NCBI RefSeq assembly: GCF_000473145.1
Contig: NZ_KI421502.1
Coordinates: forward strand, 38,218-102,217
Origin: Leisingera daeponensis DSM 23529
GTDB taxonomy: Bacteria; Pseudomonadota; Alphaproteobacteria; Rhodobacterales; Rhodobacteraceae
Direction: 5' to 3'
Length of the DNA stretch: 64,000 bases
Made by a program: the position numbers and the translations under genes. Of this stretch, positions 37,577 through 46,961 are shown in pieces (the stretch's first letter is position 1; each line of letters opens with the position of its first letter). Below the pieces are notes generated by a model. The model did not search any database, was not told the origin of the DNA, and saw only the letters and a list, made by a program, of their open reading frames with translations.

Positions 37577-37964
37577 GGCTTGCCTCTGGGCGCCCAGTCT
37601 GATGCGGGCGTTCCCGGAATCATAGGCAGCACCGGGCGGCGCCGCGAAGACCTTCCTGCCGCCGGCCGCGGCTTTGTCCGGCACTGATGCGCGCGGCCCA
37701 CAGGCCGGAGGCTGCGGAAATCCGGGCGGGCCTGCCGTTTTTGCCCCCTCCGGCCCGGCCAAGGCGGGTCATCCTGCCAGCCCAGTCAGCAGCGCGCCGC
37801 GCCAGACAGGAGACGGCCCGCCCGCCCGCGCCTGCGCTTGACGCATGCAAGGGGCAGGTCCACTGTTTGCCGGTGCGCAGGCTGAACCCCAGCCGCGGCG
37901 CCGCCGACGGCAGCCCTTTGGGACAGCTGAACCGCAATTGCGACGTGAAAGTGAGAACAACCTG
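37577..37964. other. 388-bp divergent intergenic region
   Basis: Lies between the minus-strand efflux lipoprotein and the plus-strand aldehyde dehydrogenase, and should hold both promoters. It is GC-rich; no clear promoter boxes, repeats or RNA structures were recognised, and small open frames are judged spurious. Confidence 0.5.
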
Positions 37965-39386
37965 ATGGACCTGCAAAAATTCTATATCGGCGGCGCCTGG
38001 GTGACGCCGCATTCGACCCGGGAATTCCCGGTGATGAACCCGGCAACGGAGGAGCGGATCGGCACGATCATCCTTGGCGACGAAATGGATGTGGATGCGG
38101 CCGTCGCGGCCGCCAGGGAGGCTTTCGGCAGCTACTCGCGGACCTCGCGGGAGGAGCGGATCGCGCTGCTGGAGAAGCTGCTGGAAATCAGCATGGAGCG
38201 GCGCGAAGTGCTGGCGCAGGCGATGCGGGCCGAAATGGGCGCGCCGATCACGATGGCGCGCGAGGCCCAGGCCGATTCGGGGATCGGGCATCTGGAAGCC
38301 ATCCTGGAGGCGCTGAAAGCACAGGACCTGCGCGAGACGCTGCCCAACGGCGACATCCTGGTGCGCGAGCCGATCGGGGTCTGCGGCCTGATCACGCCCT
38401 GGAACTGGCCGGTGAACCAGATCGCGCTCAAGGTGCTGCCGGCGCTGGCCACGGGCTGCACCTGCGTGCTGAAACCGTCGGAGCATACGCCGGTCTCGGC
38501 CGAGGTGTATGCCCAGATGATCCATGACGCGGGCTTTCCGGCGGGGGTGTTCAATCTGATCCACGGCGACGGCCCGACCGTTGGCGCAGGCCTGTCGCGG
38601 CATCCCGGTATCGACATGATGTCCTTCACCGGTTCGACCCGGGCGGGCATCGCGGTGTCCAAGGACGCAGCCGATACCGTCAAGCGGGTGACGCTGGAAC
38701 TGGGCGGCAAATCCCCGAACCTGGTGTTTGCCGATGCCGACCTGGAGGAGAGGGTCACCGCCTCGGTTCTGGAATGCTTTTACAACACCGGGCAAAGCTG
38801 CGATGCGCCGACCCGGATGCTGGTGGAGCAAAGCTGCTACGATCAGGTGCTGGAAATCGCCACGGCGGCGGCGCAGGGCCAGGCCGTCGGCGACCCGGAA
38901 GAGGAGGGCGATCACATCGGCCCGATGTTCGACCAGATCCAGTTCGACCGGGTGCAAAGCATGATCCAGACCGGCATCGACGAGGGCGCCACCGTGCTGG
39001 CCGGCGGGCTGGGCCGGCCGGACGGGCTGGACGCGGGCTGGTATGTGCGCCCCACCGTCTTTGCCGATGTGACCAATGACATGGCCATCGCCCGGCAGGA
39101 GATCTTCGGCCCGGTGCTGGTGATCATCCCGTTCGAGGACGAGGAGGACGCGATCCGCATCGCCAATGATACCCCTTACGGGCTGGCGGCCTATCTGCAG
39201 ACCGGCGATCCTGACCGCGCCGAGCGGGTGGCCGCCCGGCTGCGCGCGGGCGCTGTGCATATCAACGGCGGCGGCTTCAATTACGGCTCGCCCTTCGGCG
39301 GCTACAAGCAGTCCGGCAATGGCCGCGAAGGCGGGATGATGGGGCTGGAGGATTATCAGGAGGTGAAAACCCTGCATTTCGGATGA
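37965..39386 (+). CDS. NAD-dependent aldehyde dehydrogenase
   Basis: A 473-residue ALDH. TPWNWPVNQIALKVLPALAT, FTGSTRAGI, catalytic Glu245 (LELGGKS) and Cys279 (GQSCDAPTR) are intact, as is the C-terminal NGGGFNYGSPFGGYKQSGNG. The ATG at 37965 is chosen because ALDH homology starts directly there. It is monocistronic and converges with the MmgE/PrpD gene. Substrate unknown; it is distinct from the ALDH at 22457. Confidence 0.85.
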   Translation: MDLQKFYIGGAWVTPHSTREFPVMNPATEERIGTIILGDEMDVDAAVAAAREAFGSYSRTSREERIALLEKLLEISMERREVLAQAMRAEMGAPITMAREAQADSGIGHLEAILEALKAQDLRETLPNGDILVREPIGVCGLITPWNWPVNQIALKVLPALATGCTCVLKPSEHTPVSAEVYAQMIHDAGFPAGVFNLIHGDGPTVGAGLSRHPGIDMMSFTGSTRAGIAVSKDAADTVKRVTLELGGKSPNLVFADADLEERVTASVLECFYNTGQSCDAPTRMLVEQSCYDQVLEIATAAAQGQAVGDPEEEGDHIGPMFDQIQFDRVQSMIQTGIDEGATVLAGGLGRPDGLDAGWYVRPTVFADVTNDMAIARQEIFGPVLVIIPFEDEEDAIRIANDTPYGLAAYLQTGDPDRAERVAARLRAGAVHINGGGFNYGSPFGGYKQSGNGREGGMMGLEDYQEVKTLHFG

Positions 39387-39503
39387 GACCGCCGCCTAGG
39401 GCTTTCATCTTTCCCGAAATACTCCGGGGAGCGCGAGGGGCCGGCCCCTCGCACCCTCTCTGTCACGGCACGCCCGCGGCTGCCATGCCGTTCATCGTTC
39501 TTC

Positions 39504-40856
39504 TCAGGGGGCGGGCGCGCCGTAGATCAGACGGCTCAGATCCGAGAACATGCTGCCGCTTCGGGTGAATCCCAGAACCGCATCGCGGATCGCGCTGGCG
39601 CGGGCTGCGCCCAGCACAGGGGCGGCGAATTCCATGAACTTGCGCTCAACGTCCTGTCGGGAAAACGGTGCTTCGGGGCCGCCGCGGGCGTGGACATCGC
39701 CGGACTCGATCACCTGCCCGCTGGTCAGCGTCACCGCCACATCGGCGACCCGGCAGGCCGGGAAACGGACCGAATGGCGCGCGGCCTCCGCGACCGAAAT
39801 CCGCTCGTGGATCGAGGCAACCAGCGGGTCGGAAAGGCCCGCGCCGGAGATATGCTCGACCCCGATCCGGCCATACGCCGCCTGCACCGCCACGGCAAAG
39901 CCCAGCGAGTACTGCGCCTGGCTGGTGGTGACGGGGATGCCGGGGTAGAGGCAGGCGCTTTCGTGGAAGGTGTTGATGCGGATTCTCTCTATCTGCTCAT
40001 GGGTCAGGCCGTGCTCCAGCATCACCTGCCGCAGCGCGTCGATCGGGGCATGGGCCCAGCGGCAGACCGGGTAGGGCTTCACATACTGATGCTCCATCTG
40101 CCAGAAGCTGCCGAGGTCCTGCCAGTGTTCCGCCACCCGGTCTTCCTCGATGGTGATCGCGGGCGCGCCGGTAAAGCCTTTCTCGGCCAGAACCGCCGCC
40201 GACATCCCGGCCATCGCGCCCCAGCCGGAGCCGTCGTGCAGCATCGTGGGGCTGGCGATCTCGCGCATCATCTGGCTGCGGGGGCCGTGGAATTCGGCAA
40301 TTCCCAGCGCCTCGCGCAGCTGGGCGCGGGACAGCCCGCGCATCCGGGCCGCCACCGCCGCCACCCCCAGCGCGTTCCAGGCGCCGGAAGTGTGGTAATC
40401 GCTGACGGTGGCATGCAGCGACAGCGCGGCGCGGCCTGCCAATTCATAGCCCACAGTGGTGATTGCCAGTGCCTCAGGACCGGAGAAGTCCGGCACGGTT
40501 TCCGCCAGCGCGGCGATGGCCGGGATCACCACCACGCCGATGTGGCCCTTGGTCGGAGCATAGCCGTCATGGCCGTCCAGATTGTCGGTGGCGGTGGCGG
40601 CGGCATAGGCGGCGCCTGCGATGCTGACCCGGCGGCCGTCGAACATAAGGCGGGCGCCCAGCCCCTCCTCGCCGCAGCCGTAAAGCGCCACGGCGGTGCC
40701 GCGGGCGATGCGGCCGGCCTCCATCGGGGTGGCGGCGATGGTGATGCCCAGGGTGTCGAGGAACATCAGCGCCGCCGCCTGCCGGGTGGTTTCCGGCAGG
40801 TCAGCGGGGGTGAGGCCAAAGGTGAAATCGGCGGCGCGGTCGAAGGTGGCGGTCAT
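39504..40856 (-). CDS. MmgE/PrpD family protein
   Basis: A 450-residue member of the 2-methylcitrate dehydratase/iminodisuccinate epimerase-like superfamily. MFLDTLGITIAATPMEAGR, NLDGHDGYAPTKGHIGVVV and VKPYPVCRWAHAPIDAL are diagnostic. No prpB/prpC neighbours occur, so propionate catabolism is not supported; other family members act on small dicarboxylic acids. It is divergent from a GcvA-like LysR at 41066, the likely regulator. Confidence 0.85.
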   Translation of the reverse strand: MTATFDRAADFTFGLTPADLPETTRQAAALMFLDTLGITIAATPMEAGRIARGTAVALYGCGEEGLGARLMFDGRRVSIAGAAYAAATATDNLDGHDGYAPTKGHIGVVVIPAIAALAETVPDFSGPEALAITTVGYELAGRAALSLHATVSDYHTSGAWNALGVAAVAARMRGLSRAQLREALGIAEFHGPRSQMMREIASPTMLHDGSGWGAMAGMSAAVLAEKGFTGAPAITIEEDRVAEHWQDLGSFWQMEHQYVKPYPVCRWAHAPIDALRQVMLEHGLTHEQIERIRINTFHESACLYPGIPVTTSQAQYSLGFAVAVQAAYGRIGVEHISGAGLSDPLVASIHERISVAEAARHSVRFPACRVADVAVTLTSGQVIESGDVHARGGPEAPFSRQDVERKFMEFAAPVLGAARASAIRDAVLGFTRSGSMFSDLSRLIYGAPAP

Positions 40857-41065
40857 GGCGGTTCTCTCGCAGGGCGTTTCCCGCGTCAGGCTAGGGGGGC
40901 CAGGGGCCGGTGACCCGCAAATAAACCGGGGTCATAGGCCTGCTATATTTCGTGAAAAGCGCGCAAGACCTCGTTTCCGGGCTGTTCCGGGCCGCTAACC
41001 CTTGGGAATTGCGGCGCATTCCAAAGCATGTGAACATGGCCCCGAAACCGCCAGCGGACCGCCTG

Positions 41066-41953
41066 ATGAAGAATCTCCCCCATCTGACATTCCTGCGCTC
41101 GTTCGAGGCCGCCGCGCGCTACCTCAGCTTCACCTCGGCGGCGGATGAGCTGAACTGCACCCAGTCCGCTGTCTCCAACCATGTGCGCAGCCTGGAGGAG
41201 TTCATCGGCCGGCCGCTGTTCGTGCGCCATCCGCGGTCCCTGTCGCTGACCGACGTGGGGGAGGCCTATCTGCCCTCGGTCCGCCATGCGCTGCAGGAGA
41301 TTGATTCAGCCACGCAACTCCTCATTTCGCAAAGCCACAAGCGGGAGGTGGTGATCTCCTGTCCGGTCAGCCTGGCGGAACGCTGGCTGTTGAAGGTGAT
41401 CGAGGGGTTTTCCGCGGCGCATCCCGGCATCGACCTGACCATTCACAGCACCATCTGGGTGGACGTGGAGACCAACGTTTCGGACATCTCGATCACCATC
41501 AACCACGTGGATGATGTGACGGGACCGGCGGTTAAGCTGTGGGACGAGAAGCTGGCGCTGGTCTGCGCGCCGGATTACCGGGTGGGCGGCGAGGCGCTGA
41601 CCCGGCCCGAACAGCTGGCGCAGGCCAAGCTGATCCACATCCTCGGCCGCCCGGTCTATTGGGAGAGGATCGCCGGGCATTTCGGCCTGACCGGGATCGA
41701 GCAGAAGGGCGGTTTGCAGACCAATTCCTCCAACATGGGGCTGGAGTTTGCGGCCAATGCGCTGGGGTGCGCGGTGCTGCCGAAGTCGCTGGTGCGCCAG
41801 CAGGTGGCCAGCGGGCGTCTGGTGGAGCCGTTCACGTTTGACCTTGACTGCCCCTGGACCTATTTCGCCACCTTCAAGGACAAGGCGGCAACGCCCTCTG
41901 TCAAGCATTTCAAGACCTGGCTGCTGCAGGCTGCGGCGGAGATGGAGCTGTAG
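41066..41953 (+). CDS. LysR-family regulator, GcvA-like
   Basis: About 295 residues. LPHLTFLRSFEAAARYLSF, then TSAADELNCTQSAVSNHVRS, is a GcvA-type HTH; the effector domain begins REVVISCPVSLAERWL. In-frame starts exist at 40952 and 41036; the ATG at 41066 is preferred because homology begins immediately after it. Divergent from the MmgE/PrpD gene, about 210 bp away. Confidence 0.82.
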   Translation: MKNLPHLTFLRSFEAAARYLSFTSAADELNCTQSAVSNHVRSLEEFIGRPLFVRHPRSLSLTDVGEAYLPSVRHALQEIDSATQLLISQSHKREVVISCPVSLAERWLLKVIEGFSAAHPGIDLTIHSTIWVDVETNVSDISITINHVDDVTGPAVKLWDEKLALVCAPDYRVGGEALTRPEQLAQAKLIHILGRPVYWERIAGHFGLTGIEQKGGLQTNSSNMGLEFAANALGCAVLPKSLVRQQVASGRLVEPFTFDLDCPWTYFATFKDKAATPSVKHFKTWLLQAAAEMEL

Positions 41954-42001
41954 CGCCTGACTGCCGGGTGCCGAGGACATTGAATTCCGGCGGCGCTTGC
42001 C

Positions 42002-42021
42002 GTATATACGGGTATATATAC
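42002..42021. promoter_or_regulatory. Inverted repeat upstream of the toxin-antitoxin pair (putative autoregulatory operator)
   Basis: GTATATA (42002-42008) and TATATAC (42015-42021) form a 7-bp inverted repeat in an AT-rich stretch 13 bp before the antitoxin start. It overlaps where the promoter should be, as expected for antitoxin autoregulation. Confidence 0.55.
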
Positions 42022-42034
42022 AAAGGGCCTGCCA

Positions 42035-42259
42035 ATGATTGAGACCAAGATCAGAAAAGTCGGAAACTCCGCTGTCATCACCCTGACGACGGAGATGCTG
42101 ACGATGCTGGACGCCAAGGAAGGCGACACGCTGTTTGTGGTGCGCGGCGATGATGGCAGCCTCAAGGTGATGGCGCATGACCCCTCCGTGGCGGAGGCGC
42201 TGGCGGCGGCTGAGATCGTGATGGATGAGAACCGCGACCTGCTTCAGGCGCTTGCGTGA
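42035..42259 (+). CDS. AbrB/SpoVT-MazE-type antitoxin
   Basis: A 74-residue protein with an N-terminal swapped-hairpin AbrB DNA-binding domain (ETKIRKVGNSAVITLTTEML, then AKEGDTLFVV) and an acidic helical tail (AEALAAAEIVMDENRDLL) suited to wrapping a toxin. The stop overlaps the toxin start by four bases (GTGA). It should neutralise the Doc-like partner and repress the operon. Confidence 0.88.
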   Translation: MIETKIRKVGNSAVITLTTEMLTMLDAKEGDTLFVVRGDDGSLKVMAHDPSVAEALAAAEIVMDENRDLLQALA

Positions 42260-42642
42260 GCACTTATAAATGGGTGCCGCTGGCAGCCGTTACTGTCATT
42301 CACGACCGGCAGATTTCCCGCCACGGCGGTGCAGCGGGGATGCGTGACAGGGCGCTGCTGGAGATGGGCTGCGCGCGGGCGATGAACCTTGCGGCCTATT
42401 CGGATGCAGGCGTGGCGGAGGTTGCCGCGGCCTATGCGTTCGGGATCGCCAAGGCGCACGCATTTGTTGATGGCAACAAGCGCACGGCGTTTGTGACCGC
42501 TATCACCTTTCTGCGCCTCAATGGCTACCAGTTCCGCCCTGACCCGGTGGTGGGCGTGCGGATGATGGAGGACCTTGCCACGGGGGATGTGGACGAGGCC
42601 GCATTTGCGGAGTGGCTGACGGCAGGGATGGTGCCTGTATAG
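42256..42642 (+). CDS. doc: Doc-type Fic-domain toxin (death on curing family)
   Basis: A 128-residue Fic/Doc protein. The active-site motif HAFVDGNKRTA (His68) matches H-x-F-x-D/A-GNKR. In phage P1 Doc, this fold phosphorylates EF-Tu and arrests translation. It starts with GTG overlapping the antitoxin. The antitoxin is AbrB-like rather than the classical Phd fold; such hybrid pairs are known. On a repABC replicon a stabilisation role is likely. Confidence 0.88.
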   Translation: MSTYKWVPLAAVTVIHDRQISRHGGAAGMRDRALLEMGCARAMNLAAYSDAGVAEVAAAYAFGIAKAHAFVDGNKRTAFVTAITFLRLNGYQFRPDPVVGVRMMEDLATGDVDEAAFAEWLTAGMVPV

Positions 42643-42661
42643 TTTTTGCCAACAGTTTTGA

Positions 42662-42742
42662 CCCGCCCGGCTGAAGGCCGGGCAGCGCCCGACCGCCCCC
42701 ATGGGCGGGCGCTTCGCTTCCGCCCGCGGCCGGGCGCTGTCC
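42662..42742 (+). repeat. Structured intergenic repeat, copy A1
   Basis: Begins CCGCCCGGCTGAAGGCCGGG, a small hairpin, followed by GCAGCGCCCGACCG and closed by an almost complementary CGGCCGGGCGCTG about 45 bp later. A near-identical copy is at 55425. It lies between the converging doc and dimethylglycine-dehydrogenase-like genes and may act as a terminator. Confidence 0.75.
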
Positions 42743-42798
42743 TTTGCGTATGTATTCGGGCCGCCACCTCAAGCGGCCCGTTTTCTTGTCGCAGTGCC

Positions 42799-45216
42799 TC
42801 AGGCCCGCAGCCGTGAACCCGAAGGATCAAAGGCTGCCGCTTCCAGAATGCGCGCCTTGTGCGGCTTGCCGAGGATGAACACCTCGACCGCATCCCCCGG
42901 CCCCGCAACCGCCGGGTTGGCATACCCCAGCGCCAGCGACTTGCCCGCGGAGTAGCCGTAGGCACCGGAGGTCACCCGCCCGGCCGGTTTGCCTTCGGGC
43001 GTGAAGATGGGTTCACCGCCGGAGGCATCGGCGTCGTTCACAGCGTCGATTTCAAAGGCCGAGAGCACTTCACGCGGGGCGTTGTCCTTGATCTTCAGAT
43101 AGGCGTCCTTGTTAAGGAAATCCTTGTCCAGCTTGATGAGACCGGCGAGGCCAACCTCCTGCGGCCAGTATTCCTGGCTGTATTCGCGGCCCCAGGAGCC
43201 ATAGCCCTTCTCGATCCGCAAGCTTCCCAGCGCCCGGCCGCCGACCGGACCGCCATCGAACTCCGCGGCGGCGGCCAGCAGGGCGGAATACAGCTTGACC
43301 TGGTCCTCTTCGGCACAGTGCAGCTCCCAGCCCAGATCGCCGGTGAAGGAGACACGGATCGCCAGGCACTCCACCCCGGCAACGTCGATGGTGCGCGAGC
43401 GCATGAAGCGGAAGCCTTCGTTCGACAGATCCGCATTGGTCAGCCGCTGCAGCATGTCGCGGGATTTCGGACCGGCCACATTGAAACCGGCAATGCGGTT
43501 GGTGGCGACCTCGAAGGTGGTGCCTTCCGGCAGTTCCACCATGTTGAAGAACCGCTGGTGATAGCGTTCCGCCATGCCAGAGCCGACCATCATGTATTCG
43601 TCATCGGCCACCTTGGTGATGGTGAAATCACCGGCCACGCCGCCGCGCACGGAAATCAGCGGGGTCAGGCAGGAGCGGCCCACCTCAGCGGGCACTTTGT
43701 TGGCGACCAGCTTGTCCAGCCATGCATGGGCGCCCGGACCCTTGATCACGTAGTTGGCGAAGTTCGAGATGTCGATCACGCCAACGTTTTCCCGCAGCAT
43801 GTTCACCTCGCGGCCCACCGGCTCCCACCAGTTCTGGCGGGTGAAGCTGCTGGTTTCCTTGACGCCGGGCGCGTCCGCAAACCACAGCGGATGCTCCCAG
43901 CCGCAGTTGAGGCCAAAGACGCAGCCCATTTCCTTTTGCATCTCATAAGCCGGGCGCACACGGGCCGGGCGGCCGGCGCTGCGTTCCTCGTTCGGGAAAT
44001 GGATGGCAAAGCGGTGGGCGTACTGGTCCTCAACCCGGGCCTTGGTGAATTTCTTGTCGGCCCAGTCGCCAAACCGCGCCAGATCCCAGGCGAACATGTC
44101 GTACTGCGGCTCGCCCTCGATCATCCATTGCGCCGCCAAGAGGCCCAGGCCGCCGGACTGGGAAAAGCCGGGGATGATGCCGGTGCAGCAGAAGTAGTTT
44201 TTCAGCTCCGGCACCGGACCCCAGAGGGCGTTGGAATCCGGCGACCAGATCATCGGGCCGTTGATGACGCGCTTGACGCCTGCGGTTTCGGCACAGGGCA
44301 CGCGTTCTGTTGCGCGGATCACGTTTTCCATGATCCGGTCCAGATCGTCGGGGAACAGTTCATGCGCAAAGTCCAGCGGGGTGCCGTCTTCAGCCCAGAA
44401 GCGCATGTCCTTCTCATAGGCGCCGATCAGGAAGCCGTTGCCCTCCTGCCGGAAATAATACTCGCCGTCGCGGTCGGCGATCGAGGGCAGGCGGCGGCCC
44501 AGATTGGCGACCGCGTCGATGGACACCGTCACGAAATACTGGTGCTCGGTCGGCTGCAAGGGCAGGGTGAGGCCCGCCATCGCCGCGACCTCGCGGCCCC
44601 AGAGGCCGCCTGCGTTGACCACCCACTGAGTGTGAATGTCGCCCTTTTCGGTTTTCACGATCCAGCTGCCATCGGGCTGCTGTTCGGTGCCGGTCACCGG
44701 GCAGAAGCGTTCGACCTGCGCGCCCATGGCGCGGGCACCAGCGGCATAGGCCATGGTCACGCCCGAGGGGTCCACATTGCCGCCGTCGGGTTCAAACATG
44801 ATGCAACGGATGTCATCAAACTGCGCCAGCGGGTGAAGTTCCTTGGCCTGCTCGCGGCTGACCTCATGGAAGTTCAGGCCATAGTATTTCGCCTTGGCCT
44901 CTTGCAGGCGCAGCTGGTGCTCGCGCTCTTCGGTCTTGGCAAGGTACAGGGAGCCGGGCTGGAACACGCCGCAGCCCTGGCCGGTTTCCTTCTCCAGCTC
45001 TTTATACAGGTTCATCGTGTAGTGCTGGATGCGGGTCACGTTGTTGTTGTCGTGCAGCCCGTGGATGTTGGCCGCCGCGTGCCAGGTGGAGCCTGCGGTC
45101 AGCTCATCGCGTTCCAGCAGCACCACGTCTTTCCAGCCGAGTTTCGCCAGGTGGTAGAGGATCGAGCAGCCGACCAGCCCGCCGCCGATGACAACTGCCT
45201 GTGCATGGGTTTTCAT
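42799..45216 (-). CDS. Dimethylglycine dehydrogenase/sarcosine dehydrogenase-like FAD protein with GcvT domain
   Basis: An 805-residue two-domain enzyme. The N-terminal 400 residues are a DAO-type FAD domain (VIGGGLVGCSILYHLAKLGW). GSTWHAAANIHGLH holds the histidine that binds FAD covalently in relatives. From about 430 a GcvT/aminomethyltransferase fold follows (YVIKGPGAHAWLDKL; FTGDLGWELHC), which transfers the one-carbon unit to tetrahydrofolate. It would oxidatively demethylate an N-methylated glycine-type amine. It is the distal gene of the TAXI-TRAP cluster on the minus strand, but a 296-bp gap with repeat B1 separates it, so it may be independently expressed. Confidence 0.88.
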   Translation of the reverse strand: MKTHAQAVVIGGGLVGCSILYHLAKLGWKDVVLLERDELTAGSTWHAAANIHGLHDNNNVTRIQHYTMNLYKELEKETGQGCGVFQPGSLYLAKTEEREHQLRLQEAKAKYYGLNFHEVSREQAKELHPLAQFDDIRCIMFEPDGGNVDPSGVTMAYAAGARAMGAQVERFCPVTGTEQQPDGSWIVKTEKGDIHTQWVVNAGGLWGREVAAMAGLTLPLQPTEHQYFVTVSIDAVANLGRRLPSIADRDGEYYFRQEGNGFLIGAYEKDMRFWAEDGTPLDFAHELFPDDLDRIMENVIRATERVPCAETAGVKRVINGPMIWSPDSNALWGPVPELKNYFCCTGIIPGFSQSGGLGLLAAQWMIEGEPQYDMFAWDLARFGDWADKKFTKARVEDQYAHRFAIHFPNEERSAGRPARVRPAYEMQKEMGCVFGLNCGWEHPLWFADAPGVKETSSFTRQNWWEPVGREVNMLRENVGVIDISNFANYVIKGPGAHAWLDKLVANKVPAEVGRSCLTPLISVRGGVAGDFTITKVADDEYMMVGSGMAERYHQRFFNMVELPEGTTFEVATNRIAGFNVAGPKSRDMLQRLTNADLSNEGFRFMRSRTIDVAGVECLAIRVSFTGDLGWELHCAEEDQVKLYSALLAAAAEFDGGPVGGRALGSLRIEKGYGSWGREYSQEYWPQEVGLAGLIKLDKDFLNKDAYLKIKDNAPREVLSAFEIDAVNDADASGGEPIFTPEGKPAGRVTSGAYGYSAGKSLALGYANPAVAGPGDAVEVFILGKPHKARILEAAAFDPSGSRLRA

Positions 45217-45390
45217 GCGTTCTTGTTCCCTTGCCTGCGTGCCTGAATCGGCGCGCCCTGCAGGCTGGGGCGGGCCGCTTAAATCCTTCCGGGCGACCCT
45301 AGCCGCCGTGGCAGGGGATGACCCGTGAAGAATTCAGACCCAATGGCCCCGGATTTGTTGGGTCATTGGAGCGATCCCTTCAGATACGGA

Positions 45391-45499
45391 CCGCCCGGCC
45401 GAGAGGCCGGGCAGCGCCTGACCTTCCCGTCAAACCGAAGGTTTGCCTCCGGCAAAACGGGAAGGCGCTTTCGCGCCCACCCAAGGTCAGGCGCCGCCC
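45391..45499 (+). repeat. Structured intergenic repeat, copy B1
   Basis: Starts CCGCCCGGCCGAGAGGCCGG, then a long stem: 45409-45425 pairs with 45483-45499 (16 of 17 bases). An internal hairpin includes CAAACCGAAGGTTTG. The central segment is shared with copy B2 (GTTTGCCTCCGGCAAAACGG). Located between the class V PLP gene and the dimethylglycine-dehydrogenase-like gene. Confidence 0.75.
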
Positions 45500-45512
45500 T
45501 CAGCTCTGTTTT

Positions 45513-46766
45513 TCACCCGGTGATCTCTTTCATCACGCCCAGGAATTTCGCCACTTCGCCCACGCTGTTGTAGTGGCACATGGACACGCGCACGCAGCTG
45601 TCCATGCCAAGCGGCGTCAGGATGTTGCCGGAGTAATGGTCCGCCTTGCGCAGATGGGTGCGGATGCCCTGATCGTTCAGGCGTTTGACCACATCCGCCG
45701 AGGGCACGCCTGCGACGGTCAGCGACACCAGCCCTTCGCGCGCCGGGTTGTCCGCACCGCCGAGGATGGTGACGCCCGCCATCTCCGCCAGGCCCGGCAG
45801 GTTGCCGGTGCCAAAGATCATGGCGTCGGTCAGGGTTTTCTCGTGGGCATGGATCGCCTCGCCCGCGGCCACGAATTTTGCGCGCCGGTCCGTGGCACCG
45901 CTGACCTCGCCGCCGAGCCACTCCAGATAATTCGCCACATCCGACAGCGTCGCATAGCTGCCGGTGTCGCGGGTGCCCATTTCCCAGTTGTCCTCCGGCC
46001 CGCCGATCAGCGCATTATGCGGCAGGGCGGTCAGCCGGTCGGAAATCCAGGCGAGGCCATAGCCGTGGCGCGAGAACATCTTGTAAGGCGAGATCACATA
46101 GCCATCCACGCCGTAGGCCGCCAGGTCGATCCGCCCGTGGGCGGCGTGCTGGATGCCGTCGACGATGATCAGGCACTCCGGCGCAACTTCGCGGATGGCG
46201 GCGGCGCAGGCGGCCAGATCGACGCCCATACCAGTGACCGGCGAAGTATGGACGATGGTCGCCACCACGGTATCCGGCGTGACCGCACGGGCATAAGCAT
46301 CCGCCGTGATAGTGCCGGTGGCGCCGTCATGCGGGATCAGCACATGCGTCTGCCGCGCCACCCCGGCCCAGCGGGCGCAGGCGGAGCGGGTGGCTGGATG
46401 CTCCAGCGTCGAGCCCAGCACGGTGCCGCCCTCCGCGGTGCCGAGGCAGGCGTTCATAATCAGGCGGAACAACAGCTCTGTGCCGCTTTCGCCCGCGAAG
46501 AACTGGCCGCCCGGTGCGTTCATCATCACGCGCATGTCGTCCTTGGCCTTGGCGATCACCCGCACCAGCTCGTGGCTGCCGGGATTGTCGCGGCCCTGGT
46601 TGTCGGGGATCGCGGCATAGCGGGCGGAGGTTTCCACCACCGCGTTCAGCGTCAGCGCGCCGCCGGCGTTTTCAAAGAACACCCGCGGCCCCTGCTGGGG
46701 GCATTCGTCCACCTGGGCGAAACGGGCGCGGATCTGGTCAAGGAGGGCGTCAGTGATCTGGGGCAT
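45513..46766 (-). CDS. Class V aminotransferase-fold PLP enzyme (cysteine-desulfurase/kynureninase-like)
   Basis: A 417-residue fold-type I PLP enzyme. PLP-binding residues include D203 and H207 (IVDGIQHAAHG) and Lys229 in SPYKMFSRHGYG. FFENAGGALTLN near the start is typical of this group. No cysteine-loop of a desulfurase was recognised, so amino-acid lyase, epimerase or transaminase activity is more likely. The start at 46766 is chosen because homology (MPQITDALLDQIRARF) begins there. It follows the racemase-like gene after a gap filled by repeat B2. Confidence 0.82.
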   Translation of the reverse strand: MPQITDALLDQIRARFAQVDECPQQGPRVFFENAGGALTLNAVVETSARYAAIPDNQGRDNPGSHELVRVIAKAKDDMRVMMNAPGGQFFAGESGTELLFRLIMNACLGTAEGGTVLGSTLEHPATRSACARWAGVARQTHVLIPHDGATGTITADAYARAVTPDTVVATIVHTSPVTGMGVDLAACAAAIREVAPECLIIVDGIQHAAHGRIDLAAYGVDGYVISPYKMFSRHGYGLAWISDRLTALPHNALIGGPEDNWEMGTRDTGSYATLSDVANYLEWLGGEVSGATDRRAKFVAAGEAIHAHEKTLTDAMIFGTGNLPGLAEMAGVTILGGADNPAREGLVSLTVAGVPSADVVKRLNDQGIRTHLRKADHYSGNILTPLGMDSCVRVSMCHYNSVGEVAKFLGVMKEITG

Positions 46767-46871
46767 GGCAAGTCCAACAGAAAAGCGTTTGATTTGCCGG
46801 CACAGTAGGGCGGTTGCCGGGCGGGGGCATCCAAAAAATCCGGGGCTAAGGGCGGAAACGTTTGTAAGGAA

Positions 46872-46952
46872 CCGCCCGGCGGAACGCCGGGCAGCGGCTG
46901 TCCGCCCCGTCAAACCAAAGGTTTGCCTCCGGCAAAACGGGCGGGCACTGCC
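46872..46952 (+). repeat. Structured intergenic repeat, copy B2
   Basis: CCGCCCGGCGGAACGCCGGG followed by GCAGCGGCTGTCCGCCCC and the same central block as B1 (CAAAGGTTTGCCTCCGGC). It fills most of the 195-bp gap between the racemase-like gene and the class V PLP gene. Confidence 0.75.
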
Positions 46953-46961
46953 TTCACTGGG

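Noticed and set aside
39383..39568. 61-codon frame between the ALDH and MmgE/PrpD genes
   Set aside because: Starts on the ALDH stop and runs into the antisense of the MmgE/PrpD end; no coding signature.
42859..45246. 795-codon plus-strand frame over the dimethylglycine-dehydrogenase-like gene
   Set aside because: Antisense shadow; the minus-strand gene has intact FAD and GcvT motifs.
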